From assembly GCA_016987375.1 (NCBI GenBank), contig PJRA01000198.1:70742-134741 (forward strand): 64,000 nt of DNA. Direction: 5' to 3'. The notes below the pieces were generated by a model. It was not told where the DNA came from. It saw only the letters and a program-made list of their open reading frames with translations, and did no database searches. Shown piece by piece: positions 10,188 through 21,611 of the stretch (the first letter of the stretch is position 1; each line of letters begins with the position of its first letter). A program made the translations under genes and the position numbers. This stretch comes from Brachionus koreanus (Eukaryota > Rotifera > Eurotatoria > Ploima > Brachionidae).

Positions 10188-11087
10188 ATGATATATGATC
10201 AAAATTATCAAATAATTCCCTTTTTTTTCCTATTCACAATTATTTTCAGCTCAAGTCTTCGCTTATTCCAAAAGTACTGGAAGGAGTTTAGAAATTTGGA
10301 CCCTCATGTCCAAATTCAATTTGTATCAAGAGTGGTTTCTTGTATAAACGCTTTAGTAATTACATTAGCTGCTGCTTATGTACTTTTAACAGACGATAAA
10401 TTGTATGCCAACAAATTAGTGTAAGAAATGATTCTATGCAATTTTTTAAGCTGTAAATAACTTAAATTTTACATTTAGATATACAAGTCCCATTTTAACA
10501 ATAGCATATAACTTGGTATTTGGCTATTTATTATATGGTATTAAATTAAATTTAACAAAAAAATGAAATTATAATTATTTTTGTTTAGATTTTTTGTGCA
10601 TGCTTTGGTATAGAAATATTTTGTTCGATTGGCAATTTGTTTTGCATCATTTGGTATCGTGCATTGCTTGTTTTATTAGCACTGTGAGTGAATTTAAAAA
10701 AAAAGAAAAAAATTAAAAATTCATTTTAAAATATAGAATTATGGCTATTTTGCATTTATAGCAGCAATACGCAGTTTAAGCGAAGCGTCCACTCTGTTTG
10801 TGAATATGAGATGGTTTTTGCTTTCCTTTAACAAAAAGAATACTCAAATTTATAGCATTAATGGACTTGTAGCGTTCATTACTTTTGGATTAGTCCGAAT
10901 AGTTGCATTAATTCCGATTTGGAGAAGCTTTTTTCAATTTTTCTCATTTCCCCAATGGAATTCCATTCATTTTACTTACAAATTACTTTGTATTGGCACC
11001 AGTGTACCTCTTGACATGCTTAATATTTATTGGTTTTATCGAATATGCTCGATTGTGTCCAAAACTTATAAATTAAAAACAGTCTAA
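10188..11087 (+). CDS. TLC-domain membrane protein (TLCD4-like), copy B
   Basis: Tandem paralogue of the gene at 8961. Exons 10188-10420, 10479-10537, 10589-10683 and 10737-11087 give 245 aa, with intron phases identical to copy A. It keeps VQIQFVSRVVSC in exon 1 (the His of the R-x-V-S-x-x-H motif reads as Asn: SRVVSCINA). The double-His helix (WQFVLHHLVSCIAC) and SEASTLFVNMRW are present. Protein identity to copy A looks moderate, so the duplication is not very recent. The predicted role is lipid sensing or processing in a membrane, as for copy A. The Asn in place of His in the first motif may mean a changed activity; this is inference. Confidence 0.8.
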
Positions 11088-12938
11088 CAATAATAGAAAA
11101 ATATGAAAATTCATTTTTTTTTTCTAAATTAAATTTTTTTTAAATAAACAATTCAAATCAATTGTAAATTTATTAGCCAAATATAATTTAGAGCATATAA
11201 AACACCATGTGAACTTGATAAAAAAAATCAAAATAAAATTTTTATTTTAAGTAATTTTATTTGAAAAGCATTACTCTCTACATTTTTTTTTGCTTAAACG
11301 ACTAAAAGAAAGGAAGCACACTTGAAATTTCGAATTAGATCGTTTTGACTCTTTAGTCTTGAAAATTTCAACAATCAATCCAATAAATAATTTTTTTTTA
11401 TTAAAAGCAAAATTTAATTTAATCTAAATAATTTTATTGATTAGAAATAAATTTAAAACTCAATTTTCTTATAAATAGAAAAAAATAAATTTAAAAATTT
11501 GATTTGTGTTGTTGAAGTAAATCTTTCATTATCAATTTATTATCAATTTTTGATTTAAAAAGTTTAGTAAAAAATCATTTTAATATGCAAAACACCATTT
11601 GTGTGTCTTATACCAAAAAAAATAAAATCCAAGTGTTTAACACTAAATTAAAAGCACTCAGTTTTGTTCTAGTTTAATTACAGCATGGGAATATAACTTG
11701 GCTCATCTGTCAGTAAAATGCATCTAAAAGCATAAGGTTTTTTCAAGATGTTTATTTTCTTGTTTACTTGTATATGTAGCTAATACTGACGCTTTGCTCA
11801 CGAGTTTAAGAAATGTAATAAATTAGTATTAAGTATTGAATAGATGCTACATGATCTAATTGCAAGTAAATTTCAAATTACAATAACAAAAAAAGTTTAA
11901 GTTTTTTTTCTAATTTTTTTCTAATTATTTTGTTAATTTTGCGCTATGATGTAACATACAATAAATTATATGTGGAACATTTTGTTTCCCACCCGCAAAT
12001 TGTCGTTATTCAAACTTAAACTAGTATCAATTTATGTTCACCTGTACTGAAGAATAAGCATAGAACGAATGAGCATTCAACGCTATCTATCTAATCTTAT
12101 TGCATAATCTCTTATTGATTTGTTATTTTTAATATTTGTGTTAGTTTTGTGATTAGTTGAATATAAAGATTGGTATTTTAAGATCTTTTTTGTTTTTTTG
12201 CTCAAAAATACCTGTTCGAAAAAAACAATTATCTTCTACTACTAATAATAGGATTTTACATGATAAATGGCTGAGTAAAACTAAAATGGAAGCCAAATTT
12301 TTGACCCCGCTATCCATGAATGTTAAAAGTTTCTATCACTTAAGAAACTAATTTTTAGATTTTATGATTAAGCGTGCTTATCAACGAAGGCATAGTCAGC
12401 CAATTTTCTATTGCATAAATTAGGCTCTACAGTCATCCAATTGATTAGTTTTGGCAAAGATAGTTCAGTTCAAGTAACTTGATACTGCTGAGTTTTAATG
12501 CTAACCTTTTTTGTTAACAGCGATACAAAAAAAAAAAAAAAAACACTAAGAGTAAACAGATAAAAATAAATTAAATTCATTCGATTAGATATCTTTATTC
12601 ATAAAGTATTTATGATGCTTTAAATGTAAGCTTAATTTTTTCTGGTAAAGGCAAGCTTCGCCTCGGCATCCTTGTTCTTCAAACTAAAAAGCATTATTGT
12701 TTTGGAATTTAAATGTTTGTTTTCAATTATTATCATAATCAATATAACGAATGTGATTATTATTGAGAAAAAAAAAATATTATTGATCTACTAGTGTCTT
12801 CAGCTATCTATTATAAATTTGGAGGCTGATAAAACTTTTACCTTTTTTCATTTATAGAAAGAAAGAAAAGAAAAGAAAAAAGCCTATTATCAGACGAGAA
12901 TAGATAGCACTTTGTTTAGCTTTGTTTATTTTAGTTAA
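11088..12938. other. Long intergenic region upstream of the adenylate kinase gene
   Basis: About 1.85 kb, AT-rich, with two loosely similar AAAACACCAT-type stretches at about 11203 and 11590. It ends in the likely 5' UTR/promoter of the plus-strand adenylate kinase gene. An open frame at 12157-12351 lacks any domain or codon character and I treat it as chance. The only unusual item is the small GC-rich frame annotated separately at 12632-12694 (minus). Confidence 0.5.
12632..12694 (-). other. Possible 20-aa small ORF or terminal exon, GC-rich
   Basis: Complete ATG-to-stop frame (MLFSLKNKDAEAKLAFTRKN) in a patch clearly richer in G+C than its surroundings. An AATAAA polyadenylation signal follows about 35 bp beyond the stop on the same strand (12593-12598). 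The TTTTTAG before TTTGAAGAAC could instead be an acceptor of a last exon. No upstream exon was found that keeps the frame, so it could equally be a gene relic. Confidence 0.25.
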
Positions 12939-15900
12939 ATGTCTCTATACACAAGAGGAAGAAGTGAAGACCGGCGATCGTTGTACAACTACGCTGCGGA
13001 CACCTATAGTCCCGATTTTTACAGAACTCGTTCAATGTCCAGAGAGCCTTCATTGCCGAGAAACGTGCGAGCTAGCTCGGTCACGGCCAATTTCGGTCGA
13101 CCCCGATACAACTCAGTCGACCGGGACTATTTTGTATAATTAGCTATTTAGAAAAATTAAATTAATAAAGTAATTTTTTTTTTTCCTAGGATAATTCAAT
13201 CAAATTGGAAAATGCCAACAAAGCTTATCATGATTATCACTCATCGTTTTTGTCTAAACGATGGGAAAATAAACACTATTTGAGTGGTATGCAAGATACT
13301 GTAATTTTTTCAATTAAATTGTCTGATTTATTTATTTGTTTTTTTTTTCTTTTTTTTTTTAATATATCTAATAGGTGGTAGATCAAGGTGTTCAATTGAA
13401 TCGTATTCTACGTCTATTGGAACAAGACGAAATGGCCTTGTACGAAAGATGCAATTTGTATGGGTCAAAAGGACGACGTCACAGCCGAACTTCGTTCTAT
13501 AATCCATTTGATTCTGGTCTGGAGAGATCGAACGCTGCTTTACAGCGTCACAAGCTATTTCAGGTAATTGAATGCTTTTCTTTCATTTAAAGTCATTGTA
13601 TATGTGTCATAATATATTTTTTAAAGTATCAAAATTAATTTAATTATTTTATTTTTATAATCTGTTATCTTAAAATCAAATTTAGATATTTGCGTAATTT
13701 ATTATTGATTTATTATCTTTAATAATTATTTTAAAAGAGTGTTTGTTAATAGTAACTTGAGATTTAAACGTTATATTGATTGAAAATTATTGATTTGAGA
13801 AATAAATCTAATTGTACAATAATTATTATGATTATATGTCATTGTAAAATAGAAATTGTCATAAGGATTTTGTTGGTTATATGTGGTTTGTTATAAGGAA
13901 TTGAAAATAAATTTAAAAAATAAAAAGTCCAAATTAAAGGCGTACAATTAAAGCATGATGAGAATAAAAAAAAAACAATTGCTTGCAATCAATCAAATCT
14001 TTTCTGTTGTTGTTGATTACTAAATTAAATTTTATTTTTAGAAAAATTATTCATTAAATCGATAAGAAAATATTTTTTTTTGTTTTGATTATGATTAAAA
14101 AATGATGATTTACTGTTATTTAATTTTATTACTGTTAATTTATAAATATTTATTTTTAATCATCTCAACATTGAATATAAATAAGTCAATTAAAAAATAT
14201 CAAAATAAAGATTGTGAATTCGTTTGCATTTGAATTCTGCCACGATTGTCAAATTAAATATTATGATCAAATTTTCGTCATCATGATAAAAAAATTATCT
14301 AAAAAAAAACTTTAGAATTTTTAATTAAAACACTGAATGCATGCACATATTTTCATGTGTAGCATAAAACGTTAAACCATAAAAAAGAATTGTGTAAAAT
14401 TCTGTATGCATTAATTTTTCGAAGAGATTTGCAGACATAAAATAATCAGTTTAACATGGAATGTTTACTTTGAAAACTGATAAAGCTAAAATTAATAAAA
14501 AAATATTCAAAAGCTTTTTTTAAAGATAATTTTTTTTTGGTTTTCATAATAAGCAGATAATTATTTTAAGAGAGTTTGTTAATTGAGCATGATCATCTTT
14601 ATTTGATCATAAACTTGAATTTTAACGATTTTACATCTGATATGCTTTATCTCCTTACTTTTTCAAACTGAGGATCTAAATAAAATAATTCTAATAAATA
14701 GATGATTTATAGAGCATTTTTTTGCGAGAAATTTCTTTTATTTATAAAAAATTAGTTTCGACTTTTTATTTTTTAGATTTTATCATTCTTTTAACTAAGC
14801 TATGAAATAAATTTCATTAAATAACTAAGTACTATTATTTCTTGTTTCATTTTTCCTGCTTTTTTCTCTAACATAAAGAGTGATATTTATTTACTTTCTT
14901 TTCTAGTTAATCGATTAATGTTTTAATTAAAAAAAAACAGTTTAAATAAATCTAATAAATAATCTAATAAAGATATATGGATTTGTTTTTTCTATAAAAT
15001 AAATTTCTTGTTTTAATATTATAGCTAAAAATACTCAGAATAATTTGCCAGCTGTGGCATATTGAAGCTTTTAATCAAAATTCTATGATCATGCTGAAAT
15101 ATAATTTTTTTTACAAATTTTCAAGAAGTTTTTTTAAATGAAAAATTTAATGCATAGACATTTAATGCCATATGAACCTATTGTGCATTCGGAAATCTTT
15201 AGCCGAAATTTGCAAGCATAAAAAATTCAGTTTTACACATTTCTGCAATAAATCTTTTGCTTAAAAATATTTTAAAATTTTTTTTTTAGTGATAATTTTT
15301 GAGCATGATTATTTTAATTTGATCATTAACTTCAATTTGTAGGCACAATTTTAAATTTTATTTATTTTCAAGTATATGTGATAAAATTTAAGTTTGAATT
15401 TTTCAAAAAAGGGTCTAAAAAACCTCTCGGGCGTTTGGTCAGCCAGAAATAGTGTTAATAACTAATAAATACCTAATGTCTTTTAATTGACTAAATATTT
15501 TGAAAATCTAAAATATCATTAAATTTGAAATTTTATGAATTTTTCTATTGAAATAACAGATTTTAAAAATTAATAAATAAATGCTTAAATAATTTTAAAA
15601 AATTAATAATATTAACCAACTTAAAAAAAAATACTGACTGTGCAGATGGATATGGATAATAGACAAAAAAACATAGAGAATGGAAATAGATACAGGTCCA
15701 AATCATTACAGGTTCGATTAATTGTAAAAGCTCATCCGGTTTCGTATTATGTGTCTTATTTTGAGGTGTTTTAGAACTAATCTAACTAAGAAAAAAAAAA
15801 AAAAAAACAATCCCAGAAGAAAAGAAAAAGTTTTTCCCCACTCAAAAATAGCTTTTTGACCGCTTTTTAAGTCTTGAATATCTGCTGCCAACCAAAACCT

Positions 15901-18900
15901 GTAATAAAAAAAAAATCCTAAATTTTATTGAATCACCCGCTTTAGGTTTTATACTATTGATCAAAACTAAAATTAAAAATTACGTTTTTCTAGTCTATGC
16001 ACGAGCTTAATGAAAGACTTAAAAATTTGGAGAGCAAAAGACATAAGTTTGATATACCGGACATGCATTTGCCGAATTCGATTGACTTTCAAAAGCCCAT
16101 TAGAGACAAAAGCGATGTGCCTAGACGAGAGGAGAGACCAATGTTTAGGCGAATATCCGAAGAGGACAATGAAGAGTATAACAAATACCAGGAAGAGTTA
16201 AAGAAACAAAGAGAGCAACGAGAGAAAGAAAGAGAGGAACGCGAGCAATACGAAAGAGAACAACGTGAAAAGCGTGATGAAGAAAGACGAAAAAGACGAG
16301 AACAAGAAAAAGAAAGAGAGCAAAAAGAGAGAGAAGAGTATGAACAAAATGAACGAGAAAGAAAAGAGAGACGGGAACGAGAACGTCGCGAACGTGAAGA
16401 AGAAGAGGCAAAAGCTGACCAAGAGCGTAAAGAGAGACGAGAGAGAGAACGCAAAGAGAGAGAAGAAGAAGAGGCTCGAAGTGAACAGGAAAGACGTGAA
16501 AAACGAGAAAGAGAAAAAGCCGAACGAGAACAAAAATTAAAAGAAGATGAAGAACGACTAGAAAAAGAAAGATTGGAACGCGAAGAAAAAGCTAAACAAA
16601 TTCGTGAACGCATAGAAAAAGAGTTAGCCGAAAAAAAAGCCAAAGAACGTGAAGAAAAATTAGCCAAAGTTAAAGAATCAAAGATAATTTTTGTTATTGG
16701 TGGACCTGGTAGTGGTAAAGGAACACAATGTGATCTTATGGCGGACAAACATAACTATAGTCATTTATCTATTGGTGACTTGTTGCGAGATGAAATTAAA
16801 TCAGGTTCAGAACGAGGTCAAAGTTTGGAAGATTTGATGCTCAAAGGCGAGCGAGTTCCGAATGAAATGCTTATTGATTTGTTGAAAGATGCCATGGCTG
16901 ATAAAGTAGACGATTGTGATGGATTTTTGATTGATGGATATCCGCGTCAAGTTGATCAAGGCGTTCAATTTGAGGAAAACATTGGTCAATGTGAATTTGT
17001 TTTATATGTTGAAGCTAGTGATGACACAATTAAGGATCATATGCTTAAAAGAAATGAAAAATCAGACAATAGTAATGACAACGAGAACGAGGCCACTAGA
17101 CAAGCTAGACTAGAAGTTTTTCATCAAGAGACTAAACCAGTGGTAGACTATTATGAAAAATTGGGAAAATTGAGAAGAGTTAATTCAGAAAAGCCACCAC
17201 TTGAGGTTTTTAAAGATGTTGAGAAAATTTTTAATGGAGAATCGGTGCAAACATTGGACGACTATTTGAAAGAAAAAGCCCAAAAAGAAAAAGAAAGAAA
17301 AGAAAATTTACTAAAAGAGAAGAAAATTATTTTTGTTGTTGGCGGACCTGGCAGTGGCAAAGGAACCCAATGTGATAAAATGAATAAAAAATTTGGTTAT
17401 ACTCATATATCTAGCGGCGATTTGCTAAGAGATGAAGTCAAAAAAGGAACACAACGAGCAAAAATGCTCAATGATTTAATGCAAAAGGGACAATTAGTTC
17501 CAAATGATATTGTTTTGGATTTGATTAAAGAAGCCATGTTAGACAAAGTTGATGAATCAAACGGCTTCTTGATTGATGGTTATCCAAGACAAGTTGACCA
17601 AGGAGTTGAATTTGAGAAAAAAGTTGTTGTTGTTTTTTTTTTAAATAAAAAAATTAGAAAATTTTTTATTATTTTTTTTCTTTTTAAAAAGATTGGATCA
17701 TGTGACTTTGTGTTGTATGTTGAAGCGACTGATGAAACAATGACTCATCGTTTGTTGAATCGCGGCAAATCTTCTGGTCGAGTAGATGATAATGAGGAAA
17801 CGATTAAAAAACGATTGAACACATTTCATCAGTTGACTAAGCCAGTAATTGAACACTACGAAAAAGAAGGCAAAGTGCGCCGTGTCAATTCGGAAAAGGC
17901 TCCCAGTGAAGTATTCAAAGACATTGAGAAAATATTAAATGGTGAAGAGGTACAAAATTTGGACGATTATTTGAAAGAAAGAGCAGAAAAGCTAAAAAAA
18001 TTGGAAGAATCAAAGATTATTTTTGTTGTTGGAGGACCTGGTAGTGGCAAGGGAACCCAGTGTGAAAAAATAGTCGAAAAATTTGGTTTCACTCATTTGT
18101 CTAGTGGAGATTTGTTGCGAGATGAAGTAAAGTCAGGCTCGGACATGGGCGAAACCCTGAATGAAATGATGAAAAAAGGAGAACTAGTGCCCAATGAAAT
18201 TGTGCTGGACTTGCTCAAAGAGGCGATGATTGACAAAGTGGATGAATCGAATGGTTTCTTAATTGATGGCTATCCGAGAAAAGTCCAACAAGGTATTGAA
18301 TTCGAGAAAAAAATTGGTCAACCAGAAATTGTGTTGTTTGTGGATGCGTCTGATGAAACAATGAAAGAACGCTTGTTAAAACGCGGAGAAACATCAGGGC
18401 GAATCGATGACAACGAAGAATCAATCATAAACAGAATAGACACTTTTCACAAGGCCACTCAACCAGTTATTGATCATTATGACAAACAAAATAAATTGAG
18501 AAAAGTCGACTCAGAACGTGCACCTGATTTAGTTTTTGAAGACATTGAAAATATTCTAAATGATGGTGAGTAAATTTTTTTTTGTTAGTTATTTTTCTAG
18601 AATTTTATTATTTAAAAATGTTTTGAACAGTTCAAAAAATGATAAATATGAAAAAAAATTAAATTTTTATTATTTAAATTAATCATAAAAATGGTCTTTA
18701 AAGCTTGTTGATTTGTCATTTACAAATGGTCTAAATGTTTTCACCCCAACAAAATTTCTTAGTAGCACATCGTAAAAATTAACGACTAACACATTCTAAA
18801 AAAATTATACTGCGAAAACTTAATAACGCACTAGAATTAATATATTGATAAATTATCTTAAAGAAGCATTAAATTAAAAAAAAACCTCTTTGAATTGATT

Positions 18901-20198
18901 TTAAAAATTCATTTAGCGCATCTTTCTCTAGTGAATATTATTTTCATTCATATTTAAAAACTTTTAGTAGCAAATATTATCTGAAAAACAAGATGTGTGT
19001 TCATTTACTTGCACTGAAGAGCTTGAAAAACATGACAAAATTTGTTAATAAGCCAAACCGTGGTCCACCTAAAAAAGCTCAAAATGCTTTAGTAAAGTTG
19101 TAATTTTATATTCAATAATAACTTGTTAATACCTTAAATTTGATTTAAAATTAATAAAATATATTATAGATGTAGATTCTGAGATTAAGATTTCAAATTT
19201 TAATTAAAATATTTTTTTAATATTTTTATAAAATATTAAAATATTTTTAAATTAATTAATTAATTAATTAATTAATTTTTTTATTAATTAATTAAATTAA
19301 TAAAAAAATTTGAAATTTTTTAATATTTTTTTCATTGAATAATGCATTTTTAATGAGGATGCGCTGTTTTGTCTGTTGTAATTGCGGTAATAAAGGAGAC
19401 CCATTTGCTTATCGTATTCATATTTATCTAATTATCATTTGAGTCGCAAGCAGTATGTCTTGAACTTTAGTCATTTTTTTTTAAAATAAATTGATTATTT
19501 CTTGATATACAGCTAGTTGATTATCAGTTTATCTATGGGTTTAAGATTTCATACTTGATTTTCTAAAAAAATGCATATAGCTTATTTTAATAGTTTATTA
19601 TTGTTTTTTTTTTATTTCAGTTAACAAGAAGAAATTGAGTATGGACAAATTAAATGAAACTGTTGAGAAAATTGTGCACCAAGTTGCCAATCAAGCTCAA
19701 AAGAGACAAGAAGTAAAAGAAGATGTGTCAACTACAATTCAGCATGCAATAAAAGACATAATAAACAGTGAATTTAGGCCAGATGAAGAGTCAGGTTTTT
19801 CATTTTTGGAATATAAATCAGTCGAAATGTATCACGGTCCGACCAAATTGATTGATTTTATTGAGGATGAAACCGATGAGCCAAAATCGCCTCGAAAAGT
19901 GAAACCAATCGATGTGGATGATCCGACCAAGCACGGTGAAATAATTGTTATAGTTAAAAAAGGAGAAAAAGTAATGGTTAAGGCTAATGAAGAAAATGAT
20001 ACAATTATATCGAATATTGTGCATGGTGAATTGATTATTAGACATGTTGACACTAATTTGATAATTAATATAGCTCGTGGTGCTATTCAGGACGCCATTG
20101 ACTTTAACATAGTTGGCCAAGCATATATAAGAGATTTGAGCGGAACGATTAAAGTAAAACAGTTTAAAGGCATTGTGGTTGTCAGAAACGAAGAATGA
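12939..20198 (+). CDS. Triple adenylate kinase with Glu/Arg-rich helical N-terminal region
   Basis: Nucleoside monophosphate kinase (ATP + AMP = 2 ADP) of AK1 type with three catalytic domains in one chain. Exons: 12939-13133, 13190-13300, 13375-13563, 15646-15711, 15994-17622, 17692-18565 and 19621-20198. Phases agree, giving about 1213 aa. The N-terminal ~190 residues are Arg/Ser-rich. Residues ~243-415 form an uninterrupted E/R/K repeat ([12 protein letters not shown] style), probably a coiled coil or single alpha helix. P-loops [10 protein letters not shown] begin at about residues 423, 637 and 844, each followed by GDLLRDE and GFLIDGYPR. Domains 2 and 3 have the SGR.DDNE lid; domain 1 does not. 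The last exon adds a ~190-aa beta-rich C-terminal region of no known family. Three tandem AK domains recall the sea urchin sperm flagellar enzyme, so an axonemal role is plausible. The 66-bp exon at 15646 is the least certain part. Confidence 0.85.
13564..15645 (+). other. 2.1-kb intron of the adenylate kinase gene, with dispersed repeat copies
   Basis: The longest intron of this gene. It contains two diverged copies of a repeat, at roughly 14320-14640 and 15100-15350. Shared blocks include 'TTTGCA(G/A)(A/G)CATAAAA..AATTCAGTTT' and a GAGCATGAT..TTT.ATTTGATCAT.AACTT block. No exon with conserved coding was seen inside it. Confidence 0.5.
17623..17691 (+). other. 69-bp in-frame intron inside AK domain 2
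   Basis: The reading frame stays open through this segment, which would insert 23 residues ([10 protein letters not shown]...). Domains 1 and 3 read [16 protein letters not shown] and [16 protein letters not shown] at the same place. Removing a GT...AAAAAG intron here restores [16 protein letters not shown] exactly. T-rich composition before the acceptor also fits an intron. It is 3n long and stop-free, so an automatic predictor would keep it as coding. Confidence 0.85.
19253..19276. repeat. TTAA microsatellite
   Basis: Run of (AATT)n within the last intron of the adenylate kinase gene, followed by further AT-only sequence to about 19330. Confidence 0.75.
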
Positions 20199-21611
20199 AG
20201 GTTACATTTATTTTGGTTTTATTTTTTAATTTTAGTTAATTGTTTTTTAATTCTAATCAATTATTTATGTATTTTACAATAGTATTAGCTTAAACCTAAT
20301 CAACTTTTTAGGTATTTCGCAATATAAATAATTAATTTTTTTCTTTTTAATAATAAAATTTTTTTATTCAATAGTTTTTTGATCTTATAATTAGGGAAAT
20401 TTTGGAATTATGATTTAAAGTATTATTAACTGAGCTTTTGTGGTCAACTAAAAAATTATCTTTCGAATTTACTAGTCAATGAAAATAGGAAATCTTAATG
20501 ATCAAAATATGAATAAAATTATACGAAAATTTTAACGCACATTTAAAAAAAACGGTTTATTAAAATTTAAGTAGCTAAAAGCTATTCTGTCAAAAGAAAG
20601 AAAATATACAAAAAAAAAGTGAGAATGAAACTAAATGACTCCAACAATGATCTTGACGAAGAGTTAAAGGCTAATTAAATAAAAAGAATAAGATTTGTAC
20701 TCATCTATTTAAATTTAAAAGATTTATATAAAGAAAAAACTCGTGTCGCCTGATACACCAATTCAAATTTTATTTTATTTTAATAAATATTTAAACACAT
20801 AATTTTTTTTTCGATTTTTTTTAAATGAGTTTACATTTAAATGTGCGCCCATATTAAAAATCCAAAATCAATTTTGCTAAAATTTCAATAGGTGAACTGT
20901 CGGTGAAAGAATCTAAAATTAAAATTCTATTATGCTTTAGTTAAATAAAATTTTTTGAGTTAAAAATATATTTGAAAGAGCTTGAGAACTTTTGATTTTT
21001 TTTTTAGCTGAAAAAAATTACACTATTATCTTGTTGGAATGTCACAGCAACAGAACTACTAGCTAACTTACGTATCTTTTTTCAATAGTATTTATTATTT
21101 TTTTTAGAAACCAATTAGTTTTACTATTACTTCAAAAAACAGTCATTAAAAAAAATCTCACTTCTTTATATTTTATTTTCATAATTATCAAAACTCGTTT
21201 GTTTGAATTTAATTGAAACTCAGTTAATTCTGATTAATTTTAATTTATATATTCAACATTCTCTACACTAAATAGTATAACAGAAAAATATTTTAATTTT
21301 TTTATATTTTTGTGTGATTTAAAGTCTTGTTGTATTTTTTTTTCCAAAGATCTATTCAAATACTTATTGGTATATTCAACCAAATTTAAATTAATTAAAT
21401 TTTTAAAATTAGGTTAAAGATTTTAAAAAATTTCCTCAAAAAAAATTCGATAAATTTTAAATTTATGACCAACTTCAAATATAACCTAAATTTTAAAAAT
21501 AATAAGTTTTTTTTCTTTTTTAATTTAAATTTTAATTATTCAATAAATTTATGTGAATAGATGAATGAGATGGAATGATATTTCATTTTTATTTGCGTTA
21601 AAAAATAAAAA
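20199..21611. other. Intergenic, no gene seen
   Basis: About 1.4 kb of AT-rich sequence between the adenylate kinase gene and the secreted repeat protein. There is no open frame worth reporting and no GC-rich island. The promoter of the gene at 21612 should lie near its right end. Confidence 0.5.

Noticed and set aside
12157..12351. 64-aa plus-strand frame
   Set aside because: AT-rich, no domain, no upstream promoter feature; likely chance.
16089..16748. Long antisense frames (219, 88 and 111 aa) opposite the E/R/K-rich exon, and a plus-strand alternate frame
   Set aside because: They are the mirror of low-complexity GAA/AGA codons (Ser/Phe/Leu-rich), with no domain or splice logic.
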